From Algoriphagus machipongonensis (GTDB taxonomy: Bacteria; Bacteroidota; Bacteroidia; Cytophagales; Cyclobacteriaceae), in contig NZ_CM001023.1 of the NCBI RefSeq assembly GCF_000166275.1, forward strand, positions 62,001 to 126,000: a DNA stretch of 64,000 nt, written 5' to 3'. A program made the position numbers and the translations under genes. This document shows, piece after piece, positions 25,493 through 35,562 of this stretch. Position 1 is the first letter of the stretch. Each line of letters starts with the position of its first letter. A model generated the notes under the pieces. The model saw only the letters and a list, made by a program, of their open reading frames with translations, ran no database searches and was not told where the DNA came from.

Positions 25493-25930
25493 TTAGCTAC
25501 AAGCAATTTTATTGACTCTGTTTTGATGTCTTCCCCCTTCGAAGTCCGTGGTCAGGAAGGTCTCAGCCAATTTTTCAGCCAATTCATAAGAAATAAAACG
25601 AGCAGGAAGGGCAAGGACATTCGCATTATTATGTTGTCTTGATAAGGCTGCCAAGTCCTCATTCCAGCAAAGTGCTGCGCGGATTCCCTGATGCTTATTG
25701 GCTGTGATGGCTACGCCATTTCCAGATCCACAGATCACAATCCCCAATTCATACTCACCAGCTTCAATTGCCGTGCTCAAAGGATGCACATAATCCGGAT
25801 AATCCACTGAAGCATCAGAGAAGGGACCAAAATCCTTTACCTCATAGCCTTGTGACTCCAGTTTGCTGATCATTTTAGCCTTGTATTCAAAGCCTGCATG
25901 ATCTCCTCCTATTGCTATTTTCTTTGCCAT
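25493..25930 (-). CDS. rpiB: Ribose-5-phosphate isomerase B
   Basis: 145 residues from the ATG at 25930; the frame extends further upstream, but the family start is the MAKKIAIGGDHAGFEYK stretch. The enzyme interconverts ribose 5-phosphate and ribulose 5-phosphate in the pentose phosphate pathway. The GDHAG motif at 9-13, CGSGNGVAI near 70 (active-site Cys) and ARFISYELA near 110 are all present. The frame stops at 25493. It is adjacent to tatC but 120 bases away, with a repeat between. Confidence 0.95.
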   Translation of the reverse strand: MAKKIAIGGDHAGFEYKAKMISKLESQGYEVKDFGPFSDASVDYPDYVHPLSTAIEAGEYELGIVICGSGNGVAITANKHQGIRAALCWNEDLAALSRQHNNANVLALPARFISYELAEKLAETFLTTDFEGGRHQNRVNKIACS

Positions 25931-25997
25931 AATTAGTAAATTTATATAAGCTTCGATTTCGAGACTCTTGTCTCTCAAGTACTCAGCCTGACTTTTT

Positions 25998-26045
25998 TGT
26001 CATCCTGAGCGCCTGTCTGCCGAAAGGCAGGGAGTCGAAGGATAT
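25998..26045. repeat. Dispersed intergenic repeat of Bacteroidota
   Basis: Starts TGTCATCCTGAGC and ends GAGTCGAAGGAT, enclosing a small hairpin with CTGCC and GGCAG arms and a GAAA loop. I know this word pair as a repeat found many times between genes in Bacteroidota. No coding role. Confidence 0.6.
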
Positions 26046-26053
26046 CTTAAACC

Positions 26054-26917
26054 TTAATCTCGATTACCCATTGCATCACGTGCTTCTTCCTCAGCTTGTC
26101 TGATCGCTCTTTTCTTCTCCAAGCGCTTTGCAATACGGATTCCAGCCTCATAAAGGACCAAAATAGGCATGGCAATCAAAATCTGTGAGATTACATCCGG
26201 CGGAGTAATGATGGCCGAAAGCACCAAAATAACCACGATCGCATGTCTTCTATACGATTTTAGCATTCCAGAGGTCACCAATCCTGACATAGCCAAGAAG
26301 TAAACGACTACGGGTAGCTGGAACATAATGGCAGAAGCCAGCACCAGCATAGTCAGCGTAGAGATATACGAGGTAATATCAAACTCATTCAGAATGGAAG
26401 GATCCAACTGATAATTTGAAAGGAAGTTGATCGAAAGTGGCGAAAGGATAAAGTATCCAAAAGCTGCTCCCATAAAGAACAACAAGCTCACAAAGAATAC
26501 GGCTCCTCTGGCTGCATTCTTCTCCTGGTCATAAAGTCCAGGGCTGATGAATCTCCATATTTCCCAGAAAACAAATGGGAATGAAACAATAAATCCCACC
26601 ACAAAACTCGAAGTCATGTGCATGGTAAACTGTCCAGTCATTTGCCTACTTTGAATCGTAAAAGGCAATTCATCAATACAGAGTGCTGGTACACCAATGT
26701 AATCACTGATATTACAAAGCCATCTATAAGTGACAAAATCCACCTTGGAAGGACCAAGGATTACGATTCCAAAAACAATGCTTTTTGCTAAAAAAGCAAT
26801 AACTGTAAATATAAGGATTGCAGCAACGGAGCGGAGGAGGTGCCATCTAAGTGCCTCCAAATGGTCCAAAAAGGACATTCCTTCCTCTTCTTCGTCTTGG
26901 TATTGATCTAACGCCAC
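26054..26917 (-). CDS. tatC: Sec-independent translocase subunit TatC
   Basis: 287 residues with six membrane helices. TatC binds the twin-arginine signal and forms the translocation core with TatA. The family opening EEEGMSFLDHLEALRWHLLRS is present, including the conserved Glu and Leu positions. The start codon is GTG at 26915-26917; the next Met (residue 14) lies too close to the conserved motif. The tail after the last helix is basic and charged. The gene is followed by rpiB, while tatA genes are elsewhere. Confidence 0.93.
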   Translation of the reverse strand: MALDQYQDEEEEGMSFLDHLEALRWHLLRSVAAILIFTVIAFLAKSIVFGIVILGPSKVDFVTYRWLCNISDYIGVPALCIDELPFTIQSRQMTGQFTMHMTSSFVVGFIVSFPFVFWEIWRFISPGLYDQEKNAARGAVFFVSLLFFMGAAFGYFILSPLSINFLSNYQLDPSILNEFDITSYISTLTMLVLASAIMFQLPVVVYFLAMSGLVTSGMLKSYRRHAIVVILVLSAIITPPDVISQILIAMPILVLYEAGIRIAKRLEKKRAIRQAEEEARDAMGNRD

Positions 26918-26933
26918 GGGTGGTATCTAAATT

Positions 26934-28202
26934 CTAGTACAATGGAAACTGATTCATCCAAGCATTTACCTCGCTACGGATGTTTGCCAACTCGGCTTCA
27001 TTTTCATGATTATTCAATGCCTTGTCTATCAAAGCAACGATTTTTTTCATATCATCTTCTTTCAGGCCTCGGGTAGTGATTGCGGCAGTACCTACTCGCA
27101 TTCCTGAGGTTACAAAAGGAGACTTGGTATCAAATGGCACCATGTTTTTATTGATGGTAATATCCACTTTGCCTAAAGTCTGCTCTGCAATTTTTCCTGT
27201 AAGATCTTTATTTCTAAGGTCAATCAACATCATATGATTGTCTGTTCCTCCAGAAATAATCTGATATCCTAAACTTACGAACTCTTCAGCCATTACGGAT
27301 GCATTCTTTTTCACCTGAAGTACATATTCCATGTATTCATCAGAAAGTGCTTCTTCGAATGCAATCGCCTTAGCTGCGATGATATGCTCTAATGGACCTC
27401 CTTGAGTACCTGGGAACACTCCCATATCCAACAAGGCTGACATTTTCTTTATTTCTCCTTTTGGAGTGGTAATACCCCAAGGGTTATCGAAATCTTCACG
27501 CATCATGATCAAACCACCTCTAGGACCTCTCAAAGTCTTATGAGTAGTCGTAGTCACGATATGGCAATGCTCCAATGGATCATTCAACAAACCTCTTGCA
27601 ATCAAGCCTGATGGGTGAGAAACGTCTGCCAAAAGAATGGCCTCTACCTGATCGGCAATCTCTCTAAGTCTTGCATAATCCCAATCTCTTGAATATGCTG
27701 AAGCTCCACAAATGATCAATTTTGGCTTTACTTCTAAAGCTTTCTCCTCAACCTTATCGTAATCAATGGTACCCGTCTCTTTTTCTACCCCGTAGAAATG
27801 TGGTTCATATAGTTTCCCGGAAAAGTTAACCGGAGAACCATGAGTCAAGTGTCCACCATGGGAAAGATCGAATCCTAAAATAGGATCACCTGCTTTTAAA
27901 CATGCCAATAATACAGCGGCATTTGCCTGTGCACCGGAGTGCGGCTGAACATTGGCCCAGGTAGCACCAAAAAGCTTCTTAGCACGATCGATCGCCAATT
28001 GCTCGATCTCATCCACCACTTCGCATCCTCCATAATATCTTTTGCTAGGTAAGCCTTCAGCATATTTGTTTGTCAATACGCTTCCAGCAGCTTCCATCAC
28101 TTGCTTGCTGGTGAAGTTTTCTGAGGCAATCAGTTCGATTCCTCTCTTTTGTCTGTCCTCTTCTTGGCCAATCAGGTCAAAAATCGCCGTATCTCTTTTC
28201 AT
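26934..28202 (-). CDS. glyA: Serine hydroxymethyltransferase
   Basis: 422 residues from the ATG at 28202, close to the usual length of about 420. It converts serine and tetrahydrofolate to glycine and 5,10-methylene-THF with PLP. The PLP lysine is Lys222 in [13 protein letters not shown]; the IELIASENF motif is at 22-30 and GAQANAAV near 90. A longer frame reaches back to 28319, but has no similarity to GlyA before this ATG. It lies 16 bases before tatC's start and may be co-transcribed. Confidence 0.96.
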   Translation of the reverse strand: MKRDTAIFDLIGQEEDRQKRGIELIASENFTSKQVMEAAGSVLTNKYAEGLPSKRYYGGCEVVDEIEQLAIDRAKKLFGATWANVQPHSGAQANAAVLLACLKAGDPILGFDLSHGGHLTHGSPVNFSGKLYEPHFYGVEKETGTIDYDKVEEKALEVKPKLIICGASAYSRDWDYARLREIADQVEAILLADVSHPSGLIARGLLNDPLEHCHIVTTTTHKTLRGPRGGLIMMREDFDNPWGITTPKGEIKKMSALLDMGVFPGTQGGPLEHIIAAKAIAFEEALSDEYMEYVLQVKKNASVMAEEFVSLGYQIISGGTDNHMMLIDLRNKDLTGKIAEQTLGKVDITINKNMVPFDTKSPFVTSGMRVGTAAITTRGLKEDDMKKIVALIDKALNNHENEAELANIRSEVNAWMNQFPLY

Positions 28203-28360
28203 TTTCAGGGGTTTGATTGCGGATTTTCGAAGAAAATTGAACTGCTCAGGCAGTTCAAAAACGAGCCCAAAAATAGTCTGAAAGTCTTGATATTCCAATC
28301 CAAATACTGCTTTGATCAAAGAATGAAGAATTCCTTTTTGGGAATTGTTATTTTTGAGGC

Positions 28361-28735
28361 ATGTTTAACTTTAAATTCAGGCCCGAAAGCTACTTTCTAG
28401 AGGAAGTTACCTCGGTTTTGCTGGTCAAGCTAAAATACCCAGAAAGTCAGTGGGGAGAGCAGATCAGTATCTATGCCCATTGGATGGAAAGGAAAATTCA
28501 CTTTGAAGCGGTGGATTTTTATGGAAATGACTTTGTCTTGTATCCATCCTCGTCTGAGGAGCCATTGGATTTTGAAGATATGGTTTACCTGCTTGAAAGC
28601 CTTCAGGTCAATCAGGATGAGGTAGAAGGGAATGTAGAATTAACACTTTACGGCGTACCAAAAGCCGAAAGTGAATTCTATCCGGAGCTGGAAAAATATT
28701 TTGATGAAAAAAGAAAGGAATCAGGTCTGACTTAA
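28361..28735 (+). CDS. Conserved hypothetical protein
   Basis: 124 residues, acidic, no membrane segment. The mix of [27 protein letters not shown] and a closing [13 protein letters not shown] suggests a small alpha/beta protein. I do not recognise the family. The gene converges on the next minus-strand gene with a shared four-base end (28732-28735) and lies opposite glyA, 158 bases away. Confidence 0.65.
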   Translation: MFNFKFRPESYFLEEVTSVLLVKLKYPESQWGEQISIYAHWMERKIHFEAVDFYGNDFVLYPSSSEEPLDFEDMVYLLESLQVNQDEVEGNVELTLYGVPKAESEFYPELEKYFDEKRKESGLT

Positions 28736-28959
28736 AAGTCTAGCGTGGCCTGATTCAAATGATTGACATAATGGGACCTAAACCAATATTCATAGGTTGA
28801 AAAATCCACACATTCGTTTAACTCTATTCCTTGAAAAGGAATTTTCTTCACAGAGTTAACGGGCAACCAGGATTTCAGCTGTGCAGCTTGTTTGACGCTC
28901 AACTGCGATAATTGAATCCATTTTCCGCCTTCAATACAAATTGGTACAAGTTTCGTCAT
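28732..28959 (-). CDS. Small hypothetical protein, 75 residues
   Basis: Read from the ATG at 28959; a TTG at 29010 would add 17 residues. A repetitive pattern of Lys, Gln and Leu is seen around SVKQAAQLKSWLPV. No domain recognised. It shares its last four bases with the convergent gene at 28361. Confidence 0.55.
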   Translation of the reverse strand: MTKLVPICIEGGKWIQLSQLSVKQAAQLKSWLPVNSVKKIPFQGIELNECVDFSTYEYWFRSHYVNHLNQATLDF

Positions 28960-29063
28960 AGTAAACTGATTGATCTTTCCAAAAGTATACTGATATTCAA
29001 TACGATACAAAAATTTTAAATTAAATCTATGTTAATTACAATTTACCAATCCCAAGCGACTAT

Positions 29064-29972
29064 ATGATACCTGTAATCATAGCCATCGTGGGACTTTTAT
29101 TGGGTTTATTTCTACAGCATAGAAAAGGTTTTGATGCAGAAAAAGCCACGAAATGGACTAATTTTTATCTACTCAACATAGTACTACCGGCATTAGCCCT
29201 TTTATATATTCCACAGATCAAAGCAGAATGGAAGCTTTTGATCCCGATCTCTGCGGCCTGGTTTACTTTTATACTTTCCTGGGTAATATTTGGTACCCTT
29301 GGTAGAGTCCTTCAATGGGACAGAGGTCTTACAGGCTGCCTGATTATCGTCGCAGGGTTGGCAAATACTTCCTTTCTAGGCTTTCCTATTGTGGAGGGAT
29401 TGTATGGAAAAACGGGAATGCCAGTGGCCTTATTGATGGATCAGGGAGGATCCTTTTTACTGGTTTCCTCTTTGTCTATCATAGTAGGCTCTCTCTACAG
29501 TGAGCAGGAAGGAAATTTGCGTCAAATTCCTCTAAAAATACTTTCTTTTCCACCCTTTGGCTTTTTGATGGGCACCCTAGTGATGAGTATTTTAGAAATC
29601 CCTACGCCGGAATTTCTAATGCCGATTTTGAGACTTATTGGAAGATCCATGGCTCCTATGGCCCTATTTGCCATCGGACTCAAGTTTTCTCTGGACTTTG
29701 AGTCCATTAAATCCAAGTATTTTTGGTGGGGTATGGGCTACCGCTTGATTCTAGCCCCTTTCATAGTTTGGCTTATTTACCAAAACTTCATGGACTCATC
29801 CAGCCTTACTTTCAAGGTTACGGTTTTGGAAAGCGGAATGGCTCCCATGATAACAGGCTCAATTGTAGCAATTAGCTTTAATCTAAGGCCTAAACTTGCC
29901 ACCTTGCTAGCTGGTTTAGGCATCCCTATAGCAGGTATTACATTACTGGCCTGGTATTATTTCCTAGGTTGA
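29064..29972 (+). CDS. AEC family (auxin efflux carrier type) transporter
   Basis: 302 residues with about ten helices in the two-times-five inverted pattern of the AEC/BART fold. The first helix MIPVIIAIVGLLLGLFL, the FYLLNIVLPALALLYIPQ segment near 30 and TVLESGMAPMI near 250 are family-like. AEC proteins export or take up carboxylates and amino acids; specificity cannot be told here. It is followed at once by the convergent inositol phosphatase gene. Confidence 0.85.
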   Translation: MIPVIIAIVGLLLGLFLQHRKGFDAEKATKWTNFYLLNIVLPALALLYIPQIKAEWKLLIPISAAWFTFILSWVIFGTLGRVLQWDRGLTGCLIIVAGLANTSFLGFPIVEGLYGKTGMPVALLMDQGGSFLLVSSLSIIVGSLYSEQEGNLRQIPLKILSFPPFGFLMGTLVMSILEIPTPEFLMPILRLIGRSMAPMALFAIGLKFSLDFESIKSKYFWWGMGYRLILAPFIVWLIYQNFMDSSSLTFKVTVLESGMAPMITGSIVAISFNLRPKLATLLAGLGIPIAGITLLAWYYFLG

Positions 29973-30776
29973 TTAGTTCCAGATAGCTTGGATTTGCTTC
30001 GTTAACTCTTCCTGAATTTTAGTATTGGTGGCGATAATCTCTCTACCAAAGATATAATCCTTTCCACCTGAAAAATCGGTGACGGTTCCTCCTGCCTCTT
30101 GGACTATCAATGCTCCTGCAGCGACATCGTAAGAGTTCAGGTTATATTCAAAGAATCCTTCTATTCTACCAGTAGCCACATAGCATAGATCGGTTGCAGC
30201 ACTCCCAAATCTCCTTACACCATGGGTTTTCTGCATCATGATCTTTAAAGCATTCAAATACTTATCGATCAACTCAAAATTGTAATAAGGAAATCCTGTA
30301 GCGATCAGTGAGCTTGCCAAATCCGGTGCTGGGCTCACCTTAATTTTAGTGTCATTACAAAATGCTCCTCCACCTTTCATGGCATAAAAGCACTCATGTC
30401 TATTCACTTCGTAAACTACTCCGAGGATAACCTCATCATATTCCATCAAAGCTATGCTTACCGCAAAAACAGGAATGCCATGGATAAAGTTAGTCGTGCC
30501 ATCCAATGGATCGATTACCCAGTTGAATTGCTCTGCCTGAGTGGTATTGGTTCCTTCCTCAGTAATAAATCCTGCTTCTGGTAAAATCTTCTCCAGTGCA
30601 TGGACAATTTTCTTTTCTGCCTCTTTATCCACATAAGAAACCAAGTCATTGAATCCTTTGTGCTCCACTTTTCCCAAATCAAAATGCTGACGCTCTTTCC
30701 TGATAAAAGATCCGACTACTTTGGCAACTTCCTGGGTCTGCTCTAATAGATTTGTTAGTTTTTCTTGGCTAATCAT
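29973..30776 (-). CDS. Inositol monophosphatase family protein
   Basis: 267 residues. Metal-binding motifs are complete: EE at 73-74, WVIDPLDGTTNFIHG with Asp89 and Asp92, and a C-terminal YDVAAGALIVQEAGG near 220. The length fits SuhB/inositol-1-phosphatase, but relatives also act on 3'-phosphoadenosine 5'-phosphate, so substrate is not sure. It ends with no spacing next to the AEC gene and starts 20 bases after the rsmI stop, so rsmI may precede it in the same transcript. Confidence 0.88.
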   Translation of the reverse strand: MISQEKLTNLLEQTQEVAKVVGSFIRKERQHFDLGKVEHKGFNDLVSYVDKEAEKKIVHALEKILPEAGFITEEGTNTTQAEQFNWVIDPLDGTTNFIHGIPVFAVSIALMEYDEVILGVVYEVNRHECFYAMKGGGAFCNDTKIKVSPAPDLASSLIATGFPYYNFELIDKYLNALKIMMQKTHGVRRFGSAATDLCYVATGRIEGFFEYNLNSYDVAAGALIVQEAGGTVTDFSGGKDYIFGREIIATNTKIQEELTKQIQAIWN

Positions 30777-30796
30777 AAAGCTAATAAATAGGCTAA

Positions 30797-31492
30797 TTAA
30801 GATTTTGGGTTCTTCCCTGCCACTACGAGAACAATTTCTCCTTTGACAGGATGTGTTTGATAATACGCTATAAGTTCCGCCAAAGTCCCTCTGGCATTCT
30901 CTTCATGGATTTTAGTGAGCTCTCTGGAGACACAGGCTTGCCTATCCGCACCGAAAGCCTCAGCAAGTTGCTCCAAAGTTTTCATAATTCTATGAGTAGA
31001 CTCATAAAAAACCATGGTTCGCACCTCATCGACCAAGCCATCAATCCTCGTCTTCCTTCCTTTTTTATGAGGAAGAAAGCCTTCAAAAATAAATCGATCA
31101 TTGGGAAGACCACTATTTACTAAGGCTGGTACAAAAGCAGTAGGCCCTGGAAGTGTCTGAACATCCAAACCTGCAGCGAGTACTTCTCTCACCAACAAAA
31201 ACCCTGGATCAGAAATCGCAGGCGTTCCTGCATCAGAAATTAGAGCAAAATGTTCACCATCCTTCATCCGTTGAACCAATTTTTCAACGGTTTTATGCTC
31301 ATTGAATATATGATAGCTCTGCAAGGGTCTAGAGATCTCCAAATGCTTCAAAAGCTTGCCACTGGTACGTGTGTCCTCAGCAAGTATCACATCAGCTGCT
31401 TTTAAGACCTCTATGGCCCGCAATGTGATGTCCTGAAGGTTTCCTATTGGAGTAGGAACCAAATACAAATTAGGAAGAGTAACCTCGCTCAT
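30797..31492 (-). CDS. rsmI: 16S rRNA 2'-O-methyltransferase RsmI
   Basis: 231 residues. RsmI methylates the 2'-OH of C1402 in 16S rRNA with SAM. The opening LYLVPTPIGNLQDITLRAIEVL (9-30), LAEDTRTS near 40, GTPAISDPG near 90 and GPTAFVPALVNSGLP near 120 are all family motifs. Its start touches the end of the pterin dehydratase gene by one base (31492), so the four small genes 29973-32001 look like one operon. Confidence 0.95.
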   Translation of the reverse strand: MSEVTLPNLYLVPTPIGNLQDITLRAIEVLKAADVILAEDTRTSGKLLKHLEISRPLQSYHIFNEHKTVEKLVQRMKDGEHFALISDAGTPAISDPGFLLVREVLAAGLDVQTLPGPTAFVPALVNSGLPNDRFIFEGFLPHKKGRKTRIDGLVDEVRTMVFYESTHRIMKTLEQLAEAFGADRQACVSRELTKIHEENARGTLAELIAYYQTHPVKGEIVLVVAGKNPKS

Positions 31493-31722
31493 CAGATCAG
31501 TTCGTCAATGGCCTTGGCTAGTTTATGGTCTTTCTCTGTGACAGTATTTCCGGCATCATGGGAGGTAAGTGCAATATCTACTTGATTATACACATTACTC
31601 CAATTGGGATGATGCTGCTGAGCCTCTGCCAAAAATGCCACTCGGGTCATGAAAGCAAAAGCTTCTTGAAAATCCTTGAATTCAAATGATTTTGTAAGTT
31701 GATTATCTACTTCTTTCCACAT
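31492..31722 (-). CDS. Pterin-4a-carbinolamine dehydratase family protein
   Basis: 76 residues. The PCD fold is marked by [27 protein letters not shown] (about 37-63), with the His-His pair and a later His expected at the active site. PCD recycles oxidised tetrahydropterin and can moonlight as a transcription dimerisation factor. It is a little shorter than the typical 95 residues because the N-terminus is trimmed, but the core is complete. Confidence 0.85.
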   Translation of the reverse strand: MWKEVDNQLTKSFEFKDFQEAFAFMTRVAFLAEAQQHHPNWSNVYNQVDIALTSHDAGNTVTEKDHKLAKAIDELI

Positions 31723-31734
31723 CGTTTTTTTTGT

Positions 31735-32001
31735 TTAAAGTGAAATAATACCCTCGATTTTAGAAGCTTTCTCGTAAATATCGATGACCTGATCTGAAGT
31801 TTCCACCATAGACTGAATGGTAGTACTCACGTATTTTCCACCTGTACTGGCCTTGGTTTTGATTTCATGCTTAGGAAATAAAAGGGCAATCTCATTTTCC
31901 CGTCCCGAAGGCACAATAAATTTAAACATATAAAGCATGGGAAACTGGCCTGAAGCTTCTAGTTTCTCTTTGAATTTTACTTTATCAAATTTCTTATCCA
32001 T
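31735..32001 (-). CDS. DUF493 (YbeD-like) protein
   Basis: 88 residues. The DUF493 fold is an ACT-like alpha/beta unit, and the central MYMFKFIVPSGRENEIALLF and late YVSTTIQSMVETSDQVIDIYEKA stretches fit. The role of YbeD is not settled. It is first in the likely operon with PCD, rsmI and the inositol phosphatase, with 12 bases between it and PCD. Confidence 0.82.
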   Translation of the reverse strand: MDKKFDKVKFKEKLEASGQFPMLYMFKFIVPSGRENEIALLFPKHEIKTKASTGGKYVSTTIQSMVETSDQVIDIYEKASKIEGIISL

Positions 32002-32042
32002 AAGTCAAATCCTGAAATTATATCAAAAGGGTTTAAACAAAG

Positions 32043-32066
32043 AACCCATGCCGTTTGGCATGGGTT
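32043..32066 (-). terminator. Terminator after the PpiD-like gene
   Basis: AACCCATGCC and GGCATGGGTT form a perfect 10-base stem with a GTTT loop, 20 bases after the stop codon at 32086, followed on the minus strand by TTCTTTGTTT. Confidence 0.85.
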
Positions 32067-32085
32067 CCGATGGTGGTCCTTTTAT

Positions 32086-34194
32086 TTAAAAGAATTTATA
32101 TCGATAATCCTTTACGCCCACTAGCTCTTGCAAGGCCATCATGATCTGGTAAGTAGATCTCTGAGCAGCTCCTTGAGTCAGTTGACGCTGGAAAGCAGTG
32201 TAATCACCAATCTCTCCTGCTGGATTCTTGCTATTTAATTTTCCTACGATCACACCTACATCTTCACGAATAGGAGCAGTCAAGTCTCCTGAATTCTGCA
32301 ATCCGAAGATTGCTCCGATTGCTCTAGGTGCAAATCCAACTCCAGGAATAACTGAAGCACTCAACTTCAAGTCTGGAGTAGTATTAAGAGATGCATCTGG
32401 GTAAACAGACTGCATTTCTTCCAAAGTAGCTTTTCCTTTTAATTGCTCAGCAATCATAGCCGCTTTCTTCTCATTTCTTACTTGGGTCTCAACCTGAGTA
32501 CGAACATCAGCAAGCTCAACATCGCCTTCTTCTTTTTTGCTGATCAAAGACGCTACGATATAATTATTGTCTAATTCAAATACTGGAGAAACCTCATCTT
32601 CTGAAGCCTCTGTGAAGGCCCATCTGATGACCTGTCTTGCATTCTGGATGTTATTGATGTTTCTGGCTGTAGCATTGACATTGCTAGCTTCCAGCACTCT
32701 GTAACCATCTGTAGAGGCATTCTCTTTAAACTCATTTCTGTTTCCACTGGAAGCAGCAAAAGAATCCGCCATTCTGAAAGCTTCATTACGAGTAGCATCA
32801 CTTGCTACCAACTCACGCTCTAACACTGCAAGCTTTGTGTAGGTAGTCAAAGGCATACCAGTTACTTCCACAATATGGAAACCATATTCAGTTTCTACCA
32901 AGTTGTTGATTAATCCTTCAGATTTTGCAGCAAATACCGCTTCTGCAAATGGCTCCACAAAGTCAGCCTTCTTAAAGTATCCAAGATCACCACCATTTTG
33001 GGAAGTTCCATCTTGTCCATACTGGCTTGCAGCCAAAGCAAAGTTTCCTCCACCTTTAAGGTCTGCCAATACTTCTTCCGCCTGTGCTCTTACATTCGCT
33101 TTAGCAGCATCGTCCATTCCTTCAGTGCTAAATAAGATATGAGAAGCTCTCATTCTTGCAGCACCTTCATACTGGTCGGAGATTTTATAAGAAACGTAAG
33201 AAGAATTTGTCGTAACAAAAGGTCCATAAGTTTGACCTGCCTCTACCTCATCCACATTGGAAGTTAATCCTACTGGAAGTTCAGCTCCTGGCTGATAAGT
33301 AAAGAATGGGAATTGGGTCTCAGAATTTCTGACTACAAAAGTGGAATCATTATCACTATTTCTCAATTCCTGAGTCAAGCTGTTCATCTCAGAGATAACC
33401 TCTGCTGAATCTTGGCTTGATGGCTGAATGCTAAAGCTTACATATTCGATGTTTGCACTAGAACCAGTCTCAAACTTGCTCTTATGCTCGCTTAGGTAAC
33501 TCTTCATTTCACTTTCGCTTACTTCCACTGCAGAATCTGCAATGACATAATAAGGAACGAACAAATGAGAAACGTCAGCTACGGTGTTTGCAGCTTCGTA
33601 TTCAAACTTTGCTTCATCGGTAGTTGTGTACTCAGAAGTAGCAAGCATGTTGTCATACTTGATTCTTAATCTTGATTCAGCAAACATCTGCTCTTGCTGA
33701 GCCCAAAATGCTTGTTGAGTTGGATCAGCTGTCTCAAGAGATTGTAAGAATGAAACCAATTGAGTTTTGTCAAACTGACCTGTTTGAGGATTGATTAATT
33801 GCTGACGTATCTCAGCAACAATATTTTTTCCCTGGACCATGTCCACTAGCTCCGCATCAGAAATTTCCAATCCAAGTTTTTCATATTCTTCTTGGAATAC
33901 GTTTTCCACGATCATCGCCTGCCATGCCTGCTCTCTCACTGAAAACATCTCTGGTTCGGAAGGAGTTCTTCCAGTTCTTTGCTGAAAGGACATTTTAAAT
34001 TCCTCCACTTTGGCTGAATATTCCTCGTATGAGATTTCCTCACCTCCGATTTCACCAACAATGTTTTGATTTGAATTCAGAAGGGTGGAGTTTGGACTTA
34101 GCAAGTCTCCTCCCAAAAGGAATAAAATCAACCCGCCGGCAATAACGCCGATTGCGAGACCAGTTCTCTGTCTTATTTGTTTAATTAACGCCAT
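32086..34194 (-). CDS. PpiD/SurA-type peptidyl-prolyl isomerase
   Basis: 702 residues. The N-terminal anchor is a single helix (about 13-31, TGLAIGVIAGGLILFLLGG), followed by a SurA-like chaperone region. A parvulin (PpiC) domain begins around residue 345 with MRASHILF and contains FAEAVFAAKSEGLINNLVETEYGFHIVEV, and a second rotamase-like part follows. PpiD is an inner-membrane foldase that helps newly exported outer-membrane and periplasmic proteins. It is the last gene of the minus-strand envelope block 32086-39881 and has its own terminator. Confidence 0.88.
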   Translation of the reverse strand: MALIKQIRQRTGLAIGVIAGGLILFLLGGDLLSPNSTLLNSNQNIVGEIGGEEISYEEYSAKVEEFKMSFQQRTGRTPSEPEMFSVREQAWQAMIVENVFQEEYEKLGLEISDAELVDMVQGKNIVAEIRQQLINPQTGQFDKTQLVSFLQSLETADPTQQAFWAQQEQMFAESRLRIKYDNMLATSEYTTTDEAKFEYEAANTVADVSHLFVPYYVIADSAVEVSESEMKSYLSEHKSKFETGSSANIEYVSFSIQPSSQDSAEVISEMNSLTQELRNSDNDSTFVVRNSETQFPFFTYQPGAELPVGLTSNVDEVEAGQTYGPFVTTNSSYVSYKISDQYEGAARMRASHILFSTEGMDDAAKANVRAQAEEVLADLKGGGNFALAASQYGQDGTSQNGGDLGYFKKADFVEPFAEAVFAAKSEGLINNLVETEYGFHIVEVTGMPLTTYTKLAVLERELVASDATRNEAFRMADSFAASSGNRNEFKENASTDGYRVLEASNVNATARNINNIQNARQVIRWAFTEASEDEVSPVFELDNNYIVASLISKKEEGDVELADVRTQVETQVRNEKKAAMIAEQLKGKATLEEMQSVYPDASLNTTPDLKLSASVIPGVGFAPRAIGAIFGLQNSGDLTAPIREDVGVIVGKLNSKNPAGEIGDYTAFQRQLTQGAAQRSTYQIMMALQELVGVKDYRYKFF

Positions 34195-34279
34195 TAGTAT
34201 TTCTACGCTTTTTTAGAAGTGTCGCAAAATAATAGCATTAGTGGCGAAATTCAAAATATATTCTGAATCAAACCTTTAT

Positions 34280-35560
34280 CTAAAAAATCCCTGAACTGTT
34301 GATTTTCAGCTTAACGGTGTCAATTCTATGGTCTTGTTTTGACACAACGGTAAAGGTATATGCCCCAAAAACGACCGACTCGCCTTTCTTAGGCAGGTTT
34401 TCCGTCAAAGAGAGGATCAAACCTGAGAGCGTTTCAAAATCTCCGTATGGTAATTCCCATCCATATTTATCATTTAAATAATCTATCTCGTGACGTGCAC
34501 TTAACAAATATTCATAGTCTCCGGTCTTTTGTTCGATCAAATCATCGTTGTCATATTCATCTTCGATCTCTCCAAAAATCTCTTCAATGATATCTTCCAT
34601 GGAAACAATTCCACTCGTTCCTCCAAATTCATCCACCACCAAAGCCAAGCTTTTACGTTCCTGAATAAATTGAATTAACAACTCATTGGCCAAGGCAGAT
34701 TCCGGAGCAATGATAATTGGAGTCAGGATATCTTCAATAGATTTTGGCTTTTTGAACAACTCTAACTGATGACAATAGCCAATAACATCATCGATGGTTT
34801 CTCGGTAAACAATCACTTTGGAATGTCCACTTTCAGCAAAAATCTGCTTTAGGTCACTGATGGAATCTTCTATTTCAACTGACACAATATCCGTTCGAGG
34901 TACCATGCATTCCCTCACGCGAACAGTCTTAAATTCTACAGCATTATCAAAAATCTTCGTATCGATCTCCACATTCCCTTCTTCCTTTTCCTGTGTGAGG
35001 TGGTTTTGGATAAAACTATTCAGGTCAGTAACGGTAAAAACGGGTCGGTCCTCGCTGTATTCCAGACGTAAAATTTTTGTGATAAAAAACCTGGACATTC
35101 CTACCACAGCCCATACAATGGGGTACATCAGATAATAGATCACCAAAAAAGGCACGGCAAAAAACGCCAACATGCTATTGGGATTCAATAAAAAGATGCT
35201 TTTAGGAAGGAATTCTGCTGTGATCAATACCAAAATAGTCGATAAGATCGTCTGCAATATCAAAATGATGGCTTGATTGTTAAAACCATCCGGAAGCCAC
35301 ATTTTTAAAGGGTCTTCCAGTAGATAGGCCATAAAAATACCATACAATACGAGTGAGACGGTATTGCCCATAAGAGTGGTCCCAATAAACTGCCCTGGCT
35401 TATTGGCAAAATTACTGAGCACTCGCCCAACGAGGGCTCCTTGCTTATTTTGAAGCTCGATTTGCAGTTTATTAGAAGAAACGAAGGCAATCTCCATTCC
35501 TGAAAAAAATGCAGAAAAAAGCAATGTAATAATGACGTAGATCAGATAGGAAATCTCCAT
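34280..35560 (-). CDS. HlyC/CorC family (DUF21-CBS-CorC) membrane protein
   Basis: 426 residues in the standard CNNM/CorC layout: DUF21 with about four helices (1-160), two CBS domains (about 205-330) and a C-terminal CorC_HlyC domain (345-426). The CBS pair includes VRECMVPRTDIVSVE and SLALVVDEFGGTSGIVSMEDIIEEIFGEI. Family members relate to magnesium and cobalt transport and to lipid or haemolysin export. A role like that of gliding protein GldE is possible, since it is built the same way, but the neighbouring genes do not support it. Confidence 0.85.
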   Translation of the reverse strand: MEISYLIYVIITLLFSAFFSGMEIAFVSSNKLQIELQNKQGALVGRVLSNFANKPGQFIGTTLMGNTVSLVLYGIFMAYLLEDPLKMWLPDGFNNQAIILILQTILSTILVLITAEFLPKSIFLLNPNSMLAFFAVPFLVIYYLMYPIVWAVVGMSRFFITKILRLEYSEDRPVFTVTDLNSFIQNHLTQEKEEGNVEIDTKIFDNAVEFKTVRVRECMVPRTDIVSVEIEDSISDLKQIFAESGHSKVIVYRETIDDVIGYCHQLELFKKPKSIEDILTPIIIAPESALANELLIQFIQERKSLALVVDEFGGTSGIVSMEDIIEEIFGEIEDEYDNDDLIEQKTGDYEYLLSARHEIDYLNDKYGWELPYGDFETLSGLILSLTENLPKKGESVVFGAYTFTVVSKQDHRIDTVKLKINSSGIF

Positions 35561-35562
35561 GC